Assembly: GCA_028682985.1 (NCBI GenBank)
Contig: JAJRAE010000151.1
Coordinates: 1-7,953 of the forward strand
DNA: 7,953 bases
Reading direction: 5' to 3'
Source: Methanobacterium sp.
Lineage (GTDB): Archaea; Methanobacteriota; Methanobacteria; Methanobacteriales; Methanobacteriaceae
Shown here: positions 1 through 5,314 of the stretch, one piece after another
Numbering within the stretch: the first letter of the stretch is position 1
Layout of the letters: each line of letters starts with the position of its first letter
Translations under genes and position numbers: made by a program
The notes under the pieces: generated by a model
Databases searched by the model: none
What the model was told of the DNA's origin: nothing
The model's input: only the letters and a program-made list of their open reading frames with translations

Positions 1-113
1 ATTTAACATGTAAATTTATTGATATTATAAAATTGTAAATATTCAATTAACATGTAATTTATCGATGTTATTAATAGTAAATATTGGTTTAACTAGGCAA
101 AATGTGATTAATC
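1..113. repeat. AT-rich upstream region of mfnF with imperfect tandem repeat
   Basis: Two imperfect copies of a roughly 40-bp unit lie head to tail, at about 3-43 and 47-85. Both begin with TTAACATGTAA (3-13 and 47-57) and both end with GTAAATATT (35-43 and 77-85). By hand alignment about 34 of 41 columns agree, with two single-base gaps. The repeat ends just before the mfnF translation signals, so it could hold promoter or operator elements. The ACATGT core inside each copy is palindromic. It may extend beyond the left edge. No gene is visible here. Confidence 0.6.
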
Positions 114-1130
114 ATGAAGATCGCTGGATTTGATATTGGAGGAGCTAACACCGACCTGGCTGTGGTGGAGTTTGATGATGAGGGTAATATAAAGGATTTA
201 ACTACGGATTTTCAATATCTACCTATGTGGCAGGAGAAAGAACGCCTTTCCACCGTATTAATCGAACTTTTAGGGGAAAATGATGATATTGATGCGGTGG
301 GGGTTTGTATGACCGCCGAACTTGTTGATGCTTACCAGACAAAGAAAGATGGAGTTTTGGATATAGCAGGGAAGGTGAAGGAAACTTTTAACCTCCCCAT
401 AGGTTTTGTAGGTCTTAATGGTATGATGGGATATGAAGAATTGCTGGAGAAACCACTGCAGGTGGCGGCCGCTAACTGGGTGGCCACCTCTAGATTAGCT
501 GGTGAAATATCATCGGACTGTATAATGATTGACACGGGAAGCACCACCACCGACATAATACCCATTAAAAATGGGGTAGAGTGTGCCCGGGGAAGATCTG
601 ATCTGGAAAGACTGGGCACCGGTGAATTGGTCTACAGCGGTATTTTGAGGACTAATGTGGCTGCTCTGGTGGATAAGGTGCCTTTGGATGGATCCTGGTA
701 CCGGGTGGCCTCTGAGTTATTTGCTACCAGTGCTGATGTTCATCTTGTTCTGGGTAATATATTAGAAGAGGATTATACCTGTCACACCTCTGATGGTGCC
801 GGTATTGGTCTGGAGGACTGTATGCGCCGCTTGGCTCGGGTGATGTGCAGTGACTTGGATGTTCTAACCATGAAAAACATTAAATTCATGGCTGAATTTA
901 TCCACCTCAAACAGGCGGAAGCAGTTTCAGAAGCATTATTGGAAGTTGCAGAAAGAAATAACATCTCAAATGTGGTTACCACCGGCCTGGGAATGGACAT
1001 AATAGGAACTAAAGCCTGCAAAAAAGCTAATATGCCCTGGACTGGTATGGATCAGCTTCTAACTAAAGAACAATGTGTAGTGGCCCCGGCAGTGGGTACC
1101 GCTCTTTTGATGCGGGACTTTCAGGGCTAA
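114..1130 (+). CDS. mfnF: MfnF, methanofuran biosynthesis condensing enzyme (hydantoinase/oxoprolinase-like ASKHA fold)
   Basis: A 338-residue protein of the archaeal H4MPT-linked C1-transfer/hydantoinase-like family. In Methanocaldococcus this family was assigned as MfnF, which joins the diphosphate of (aminomethyl)furanmethanol to gamma-glutamyltyramine, forming the ether bond of the methanofuran core in the cytosol. Visible support is an N-terminal phosphate-binding strand-loop GFDIGGANTDLA (residues 5-16), a second one IDTGSTTTDIIPI (139-151), the conserved stretch ATSADVHLVLG (204-214) and a C-terminal glycine-rich VVTTGLGMDII (287-297). This layout fits the actin/hexokinase-type ATPase fold, although the reaction is not a simple kinase step. 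The ATG is preceded by GTGAT at 104-108, a usable archaeal ribosome binding site. The gene ends convergently to carS and appears to be transcribed alone in this window. Length is normal and I see no lesion. The fold is near certain; the exact step is inferred from the family. Confidence 0.9.
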   Translation: MKIAGFDIGGANTDLAVVEFDDEGNIKDLTTDFQYLPMWQEKERLSTVLIELLGENDDIDAVGVCMTAELVDAYQTKKDGVLDIAGKVKETFNLPIGFVGLNGMMGYEELLEKPLQVAAANWVATSRLAGEISSDCIMIDTGSTTTDIIPIKNGVECARGRSDLERLGTGELVYSGILRTNVAALVDKVPLDGSWYRVASELFATSADVHLVLGNILEEDYTCHTSDGAGIGLEDCMRRLARVMCSDLDVLTMKNIKFMAEFIHLKQAEAVSEALLEVAERNNISNVVTTGLGMDIIGTKACKKANMPWTGMDQLLTKEQCVVAPAVGTALLMRDFQG

Positions 1131-1160
1131 TAAATTTAATAGTGAATTTTATATTAAAAT

Positions 1161-1170
1161 TAATTTTTTT
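1161..1170 (+). terminator. oligo-T terminator after mfnF
   Basis: TAATTTTTTT, a run of seven T (1164-1170), lies 33 bases after the mfnF stop in the short convergent gap. Archaeal transcription commonly ends at such U-rich stretches without a hairpin. The opposite strand has only runs of four to five T for carS, so termination in that direction is less clear. Confidence 0.5.
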
Positions 1171-1187
1171 ATGAATATTTGAAATTT

Positions 1188-1766
1188 TTAATACCATACA
1201 TTCTTTAATCCCAGTAAATAGGCTATTGAATTGGCTGCCAGATGTAATATGGCAGTGAATATCAGTATAAGCAATATTATATTGAATGGAATGGTAACCA
1301 CCAGTGAGGCAAATACTAATGCACCTACTACAAAATCCAGTTGATCCATGAATGGTGCTGGTCTTCCTCTTTCCAGATTTATTCTTCTTTTTATGAAGCT
1401 TCCCACGGCATCTCCTACTAGGGCTCCTCCACTAAGAGCTAGGCCCAGTAATACCCATTCTCCCAAGCTGCTTGGTATGATGCCTGCGATGGTGGTCCAG
1501 CCCGGTATCAGGAGGAATATGTCCCCATAGTACAAAAAAACGATGCCCTGCAGTGCTGCGATAATGGTTCCTATAATTATTCCAACTATGGTTCCCCTCC
1601 AGGTTACTCCGTCACCCAGTAGTCGGCGCCCATCCCTGAAATTTATCTGGAAATCCACAGGTGTCCCCCCACCAAACGCCAATGCCGAGACATTGGCCAG
1701 GTAGGCAGGTAGCATGAAGTACAAAGCGTATGCTAATAAACTTAAAAAACTGATGATTGAATCCAT
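1188..1766 (-). CDS. carS: CDP-2,3-bis-(O-geranylgeranyl)-sn-glycerol synthase (CDP-archaeol synthase)
   Basis: A 192-residue integral membrane protein that transfers CMP from CTP to digeranylgeranylglyceryl phosphate, giving CDP-archaeol and diphosphate. CDP-archaeol is the precursor to which polar head groups are added. The sequence shows about five hydrophobic spans (roughly residues 5-31, 58-80, 82-97, 101-122 and 145-187, the last long enough for two helices). The cytosolic-side motifs are PVDFQINFRDGRRLLGDG (36-53) followed by TWRG (55-58), then GDAVGSFIKRR (118-128) and GRPAPFMDQLDF (134-145). These polar motifs are the hallmark of the CarS family, distantly related to bacterial CdsA. 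The start is fixed by a good ribosome binding site, GGAGTG, on the minus strand at 1773-1778, six bases before the ATG. It is divergent from tes, another gene of archaeal lipid synthesis, and convergent with mfnF. No anomaly was seen. Confidence 0.95.
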   Translation of the reverse strand: MDSIISFLSLLAYALYFMLPAYLANVSALAFGGGTPVDFQINFRDGRRLLGDGVTWRGTIVGIIIGTIIAALQGIVFLYYGDIFLLIPGWTTIAGIIPSSLGEWVLLGLALSGGALVGDAVGSFIKRRINLERGRPAPFMDQLDFVVGALVFASLVVTIPFNIILLILIFTAILHLAANSIAYLLGLKNVWY

Positions 1767-1772
1767 TTATTA

Positions 1773-1778
1773 CACTCC
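1773..1778 (-). promoter_or_regulatory. ribosome binding site of carS
   Basis: On the minus strand the sequence reads GGAGTG, then TAATAA, then ATG. It matches the archaeal anti-Shine-Dalgarno complement well at six-base spacing and supports the chosen start. Confidence 0.75.
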
Positions 1779-1969
1779 ATATTAAAAGAAATTAATAGTA
1801 ATTGTATGCCCCTAATAAATAAGTGTTGGTTTAATTAGATGTAATTAAATATTTAAAGAAAGATATTTCTTCCATAAAATTTTTTAAGGCAGATTAAATA
1901 ATCTTTTAATGCTTAGGATGAGATAGTATTAATTTTTTCTAACCCGTTATTCCTAAAGAATGTCATTTA

Positions 1970-1977
1970 TTTATATC
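1970..1977 (+). promoter_or_regulatory. candidate TATA box for tes
   Basis: TTTATATC resembles the methanogen box A. It would place transcription start near 2000 and give a leader of roughly 75 bases. A second candidate, TTATAATATATTTT at 1996-2009, would give a leader of about 45 bases. The first candidate lies within the dyad TCATTTAT/ATAAATGA (1963-1993). The choice between them is undecided. Confidence 0.35.
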
Positions 1978-2076
1978 TAAAGCACATAAATGATGTTATA
2001 ATATATTTTGTATTGATTGTAATTTTTCAGCTAAAAAAAAAGGAATTAGAGCTTAAAATTTTATTGGTGAGATTAG

Positions 2077-3576
2077 ATGGTTATAAAGAAGACCAAAAGT
2101 ATGTGTCCAGAATGCCTGGCTATATTAGATGCAGAAGTCTATGAGGATCAGGATAAAATAATGATAAAGAAGGAATGTGAAGAGCACGGAGTATTTGAAA
2201 ATACTTACTGGAGTAGTAGTGAAATTTATTATGATGCTTCTGATTACGATTACGAAGGGGAAGGATTGGAAAACCCTAAAACAAAAATAGATGGAGAATG
2301 CCCATCTAATTGCGGATTATGCCCGGAGCATGAAAGCCACACCATTTTAGGATTGATAGATGTTACCAATCGATGCAACCTACGCTGTCCTGTGTGTTTT
2401 GCAAACGCGGCAGTTTCCAAAACCCTCTATGAACCAACATATGAAGAGATAAGGCAGATGCTCCGAAATCTTCGAGGTAACCAGCCAGTACCCGCTCCAG
2501 CCATACAGTACGCCGGAGGAGAGCCTACTGTACGTAAGGATATCGTGGAACTCATTAAACTGGCCAAGGAAGAGGGATTCAGTCACACCCAGATTGCAAC
2601 AAACGGTATTAAATTGGCAAAAAATCCTGATCTGGCAGTGGAACTTAGAGATGCTGGTTTAAATACGGTATACCTCCAGTTCGATGGAGTAACTGAGGAA
2701 CCATATATCAAGATAAGGAATCGGAACCTGCTACCTATTAAATTAGAGGCCATTGAAAACTGCAGGAAAGCCGATTTAGGTATGGTCCTGGTGCCAACGC
2801 TGGTTAAGGGAATAAATCATGACCAGATAGGTAGAATTATAAGGTTTGCTGCTGATAATATTGATGTTATTAGGGGAGTGGTCTTCCAGCCTGTTTCATT
2901 TGCCGGTAGAACTCCTAGTGAAGAGGTTGAAATGCAGAGGATCACCGTCCCTGATTTTGAAGAGCTGGTGGAAGAACAGACCAATTCTGAGATCAAAGTG
3001 GAAGATTTCTACACTGCATCATCAGTGGTCCCCATATCAGAGTTTATGGAGGCAATAGATGGCGAGCCACAGGTTAAATTTACTTGCCACCCCCACTGCG
3101 GAGCAGCTACCTATGTATTTATTGATGAAGACAAGATGGTTCCTGTCACCCAATTTATTGATGTAGATCGTTTATTTAACCTTTTATCCAACAGCAGTGA
3201 TGATATAAGCGATGGTGGATTAGTGGCTAAGTCAAAGGTGCTGGCTCGGGCTACCATAGAACTCCCAAAAACCATCAGTCTTTCTAAGACTCCCGATTCA
3301 ATTGATATCAAGAATATACTGATTAAGGTATTTAAAGAACGCTCCTACAGTGCACTAGGAGATTTTCACCATAAAAGTCTTCTAATTGCCTGCATGCACT
3401 TCATGGATCCCTGGAACTTCGATCATGATCGGGTTAAAAGATGTGTTATCCATTATGCTGTCCCTGATGGAAGAATAATACCTTTCTGTGCTATGAACTC
3501 AATATTCCGGCAAGATGTAGAGAAGAAATTTGCCAAACCCTTAGGACGGAACCAGGAAGAACCTGAATTTAAATAA
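2077..3576 (+). CDS. tes: Radical SAM tetraether lipid synthase family protein (Tes/MJ0619-like)
   Basis: A 499-residue radical SAM enzyme resembling MJ0619. That family was later shown to be tetraether synthase, which couples the terminal carbons of phytanyl chains of archaeal phospholipids to make macrocyclic archaeol and GDGT-type lipids. Visible features are an N-terminal CPEC (C10, C13) with C34-EEHG; a cysteine cluster CPSNCGLC (C75, C79, C82); the radical SAM motif CNLRCPVC (C100, C104, C107); the SAM-binding GGEP (147-150); CHPHC (C337, C341); and further C-terminal cysteines C439, C456 and C471. The published Tes structure was reported to hold three [4Fe-4S] clusters and one rubredoxin-like iron, which suits these extra cysteines; matching each to a centre is inference. 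The start is supported by GGTGA at 2066-2070, six bases before ATG. It is divergent from carS and lies 21 bases upstream of mptG. MJ0619 was earlier proposed to methylate the pterin of methanopterin, so that role is the main alternative. Confidence 0.88.
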   Translation: MVIKKTKSMCPECLAILDAEVYEDQDKIMIKKECEEHGVFENTYWSSSEIYYDASDYDYEGEGLENPKTKIDGECPSNCGLCPEHESHTILGLIDVTNRCNLRCPVCFANAAVSKTLYEPTYEEIRQMLRNLRGNQPVPAPAIQYAGGEPTVRKDIVELIKLAKEEGFSHTQIATNGIKLAKNPDLAVELRDAGLNTVYLQFDGVTEEPYIKIRNRNLLPIKLEAIENCRKADLGMVLVPTLVKGINHDQIGRIIRFAADNIDVIRGVVFQPVSFAGRTPSEEVEMQRITVPDFEELVEEQTNSEIKVEDFYTASSVVPISEFMEAIDGEPQVKFTCHPHCGAATYVFIDEDKMVPVTQFIDVDRLFNLLSNSSDDISDGGLVAKSKVLARATIELPKTISLSKTPDSIDIKNILIKVFKERSYSALGDFHHKSLLIACMHFMDPWNFDHDRVKRCVIHYAVPDGRIIPFCAMNSIFRQDVEKKFAKPLGRNQEEPEFK

Positions 3577-3597
3577 ATTGTAAATTTGGTTTTTTAA

Positions 3598-4584
3598 TTG
3601 ATAATCGAAACTCCTTCTCGGCTACATGTAACCCTCATTGATCTTAACGGAAGATATGGCAGGATAGATGGTGGTGTAGGCATAACCACCCGTAGTCCCT
3701 GTTTGATTCTGGAAGCAACTGCCGGATGTGAAGAAACCAGGATAGAGTTTAGTGAAAAAGACATTCCCATAGATACCATAGAGGATTATCATAAAAAAAT
3801 ATTCAGCGCCAGCCATATTATAAATGAATACCTGAACATGGACGAAAGCTACCTGTTTAATGTGAAGGAGGTTTTCCCATCCCACTCTGGTCTGGGGTCA
3901 GGAACCCAGTTGTCCCTGGCAACAGCTAAGCTGATATTAAAAATGCATGATCATGATCTTCCCGCGTCTAAAATAGGAGAACTTGTGGGAAGAGGAGGTA
4001 CCTCCGGGATTGGTGTGGCTTCTTTTGAAGATGGCGGATTTATTGTTGACGGCGGACATAAAAAATCTGTTAAGAAGGATTTTCTACCATCATCCGCATC
4101 CAAAGCATCGCCACCACCCATCATAGCCCGTTATGATTTCCCTGAGGACTGGAAAATCATACTGGCAATACCACACGTAGAAAGGAAGGTCTTTGGTGAT
4201 GGGGAAGTTAATATTTTCCAGAAATACTGCCCCATCCCCTTAGGAGACGTTCAGGAATTAACCCACCTACTCTTTATGAAGATGATGCCAGCAGTTATTG
4301 AAGAAGATTTAGATAGTTTTGGTGATGCTGTAAATAATATTCAGAGCATTGGCTTTAAAAAAATAGAATTAAAACTGCAAAATCCCTTCATAAAAGAATT
4401 GATGGAAAATTTAGAGAATGCAGGAGCAGCTGGGGTGGGGATGAGCTCATTTGGACCCACAGTATATGCGGTAACTGATACCAACACCAACCAGATATGC
4501 AGGGCTGCCCGGAATTCAATGAAGGGTATGGATGGTGAAATTATTCTCACCGGAGCCCAGAACAGCGGGGCTCAAATAATATAA
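3598..4584 (+). CDS. mptG: Beta-ribofuranosylaminobenzene 5'-phosphate synthase (beta-RFAP synthase)
   Basis: A 328-residue GHMP-superfamily protein that condenses 4-hydroxybenzoate or 4-aminobenzoate with phosphoribosyl diphosphate, releasing CO2 and diphosphate. This is the first committed step in the arylamine half of tetrahydromethanopterin. Motifs are the N-terminal ETPSRLHVTLIDLNG (4-18) and RIDGGVG (22-28), a GHMP-type glycine-rich loop HSGLGSGTQLSLA (96-108), RGGTSGIGVASFEDGGF (132-148) and GAAGVGMSSFGPTVYAVTD (276-294). Length is typical. The start is TTG: an in-frame TAA lies immediately upstream, the next in-frame ATG comes only at residue 81 after conserved motifs, and family members begin at this position. 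Only a weak ribosome binding site (GGT at 3588-3590) precedes it, so efficient translation may depend on ribosomes leaving tes, whose stop is 21 bases upstream. The T6 run at 3590-3595 in the gap could reduce readthrough. Confidence 0.93.
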   Translation: MIIETPSRLHVTLIDLNGRYGRIDGGVGITTRSPCLILEATAGCEETRIEFSEKDIPIDTIEDYHKKIFSASHIINEYLNMDESYLFNVKEVFPSHSGLGSGTQLSLATAKLILKMHDHDLPASKIGELVGRGGTSGIGVASFEDGGFIVDGGHKKSVKKDFLPSSASKASPPPIIARYDFPEDWKIILAIPHVERKVFGDGEVNIFQKYCPIPLGDVQELTHLLFMKMMPAVIEEDLDSFGDAVNNIQSIGFKKIELKLQNPFIKELMENLENAGAAGVGMSSFGPTVYAVTDTNTNQICRAARNSMKGMDGEIILTGAQNSGAQII

Positions 4585-4588
4585 AAAT

Positions 4589-4644
4589 TTTTCTTTAATA
4601 AGCGACTTAAAATAAATGAGATAATTTTCTTTAATAAGTGATTT
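4589..4644 (+). repeat. 36-bp-period direct repeat covering the leuD/hacB ribosome binding site
   Basis: TTTTCTTTAATAAGCGACTT (4589-4608) and TTTTCTTTAATAAGTGATTT (4625-4644) agree at 18 of 20 bases; both differences are C/T transitions. The right copy contains the GTGAT used as ribosome binding site for the downstream gene. In the left copy the same place reads GCGAC, which has lost the match. Sixteen AT-rich bases separate the copies. Confidence 0.7.
4638..4642 (+). promoter_or_regulatory. ribosome binding site deciding the leuD/hacB start
   Basis: GTGAT matches the archaeal GGTGAT ribosome binding site and lies four bases before ATG at 4647. The GTG could itself be read as a start codon of a three-residue longer protein, but its position and its match to the anti-Shine-Dalgarno complement make it far more likely to be the binding site. 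Confidence 0.65.
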
Positions 4645-4646
4645 TT

Positions 4647-5135
4647 ATGATGGATAGAATAGAAGGAAAGGTCTGGATCTTCCGGGACAGTATAGACACC
4701 GATGTGATAATACCAGGCAGATACCTAAGAGCTCTCACTCTGGATGAACTGGCATCACATGTAATGGAACCAGAAGACCCCACATTTGCAGATAAAGTTA
4801 AAAAAGGAGATGTAATAGTGGCTGGTTGGAATTTTGGCTGCGGATCATCCCGGGAACAAGCCCCGGTAGCCTTGAAACATGCAGGGATATCAGCAGTAGT
4901 TGCCAAATCCTTTGCCAGAATATTCTATCGTAACGCTATAAATGTGGGTCTACCAGTAGTAGTGGCTGATGTGGAAGCCCAGGAGGGTGATGTAGTATGC
5001 ATCGACCTGGAAGAGGGAGTTATAGAAAATAAAACTCTTAATAAAAAGTTCAAGATACAGCCCTTCAAAAAATTCATGATTGAAATACTCCGGGATGGCG
5101 GCTTAACAGAGCATTACCTGAAAAATAAGGAATAA
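4647..5135 (+). CDS. leuD: Aconitase-family small subunit: 3-isopropylmalate dehydratase or methanogen homoaconitase
   Basis: A 162-residue swivel-domain subunit of the aconitase superfamily. With a large Fe-S subunit (not in this window) it isomerises 2-isopropylmalate to 3-isopropylmalate in leucine synthesis, or, as HacB, homocitrate-type acids on the way to 2-oxosuberate for coenzyme B. Visible motifs are DTDVIIPGRYLRA (17-29), GDVIVAGWNFGCGSSREQAP (54-73), AKSFARIFYRNAINVGLP (86-103) and the C-terminal GGLTEHYL (151-158). The substrate loop reads YLRA (26-29). An arginine there is associated with homoaconitase (YLRT in MJ1271), while the Methanocaldococcus LeuD has YLVY, so HacB or dual activity is a serious alternative. 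ATG 4647 is chosen over GTG 4638 (the ribosome binding site) and over ATG 4650, which is also possible. It is separated from mptG by 62 bp, probably the same transcription unit. Confidence 0.9.
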   Translation: MMDRIEGKVWIFRDSIDTDVIIPGRYLRALTLDELASHVMEPEDPTFADKVKKGDVIVAGWNFGCGSSREQAPVALKHAGISAVVAKSFARIFYRNAINVGLPVVVADVEAQEGDVVCIDLEEGVIENKTLNKKFKIQPFKKFMIEILRDGGLTEHYLKNKE

Positions 5136-5314
5136 AACGGGCTATATGGGTAACAATCCGATTATTATACTAAAACTGGTTTATGGATAATCTGGTTTAG
5201 TATGTCTAACTAGTTTTATGATAAAAATCAGATATAATTAGGAATAAAAAAAAATTAAAAGATAAGTTAAATTTAGGAAAATAAATGTTTACAAAATTAG
5301 GGGAATATAATAAA
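5136..5314. other. 179-bp spacer with overlapping inverted and direct repeats
   Basis: No gene is seen. The left part holds ATACTAAA (5167-5174) complementary to TTTAGTAT (5196-5203), and TAAAACT (5171-5177) complementary to AGTTTTA (5212-5218). The two pairings share bases of the left arm and so exclude each other. CTGGTTTA occurs twice (5176-5183 and 5192-5199). A possible TATA element, TATAATT (5233-5239), lies upstream of the zinc-ribbon gene. A plus-strand run of nine A (5248-5256) follows. Confidence 0.5.

Larger units (their letters stand above)
1767..2076. other. 310-bp divergent spacer between carS and tes with short palindromes
   Basis: No gene of convincing length is seen. The spacer is very AT-rich and must carry the promoters of both divergent genes. 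It holds several short dyads: TTAAATATTTAA (1845-1856); AAGAAA/TTTCTT with a 4-base loop (1856-1871); AGATTA/TAATCT with a 2-base centre (1891-1904), loosely flanked by TAAGGCA and TGCTTA; and TCATTTAT/ATAAATGA (1963-1970 and 1986-1993, 15-base spacer). In such AT-rich DNA some dyads are expected by chance, so I describe them without assigning a regulator. Confidence 0.6.

Noticed and set aside
1..85. CRISPR-like repeat pair before mfnF
   Set aside because: Only two imperfect copies lie head to tail with no unique spacers, so this is a tandem repeat, not a CRISPR array.
1348..1530. Plus-strand open frame inside carS
   Set aside because: It is antisense to the conserved membrane protein and has no recognisable product.
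2846..3058. Overlapping plus-strand frame inside tes
   Set aside because: It is a frame-shifted reading of a continuous conserved gene; tes itself is intact through this region.
3590..3595. T6 run after tes as a true terminator separating tes from mptG
   Set aside because: mptG starts only a few bases later with no room for its own promoter in the gap, so full termination is unlikely; partial termination remains possible.
3622..3885. Minus-strand open frame of 87 codons inside mptG
   Set aside because: It lies wholly within a strongly recognisable gene and shows no family features, so it is a shadow of the coding strand. The same holds for the other antisense frames inside mfnF, tes, mptG, leuD/hacB, the zinc-ribbon gene and the methylthiotransferase gene.
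4638..4646. GTG at 4638 as start of the leuD/hacB gene
   Set aside because: The GTG is part of GTGAT, a ribosome binding site properly spaced before ATG 4647, and the added residues M-I-F do not belong to the family N-terminus.
5285..5314. ATG 5285 as start of the zinc-ribbon protein
   Set aside because: It adds ten residues before the otherwise N-terminal CxxC. It is kept as an alternative because AGGA at 5275-5278 is well spaced.
5136..5314. tRNA or known riboswitch in the leuD-zinc ribbon spacer
   Set aside because: No cloverleaf, T-loop GTTCRA-type sequence or known aptamer consensus could be found by eye.
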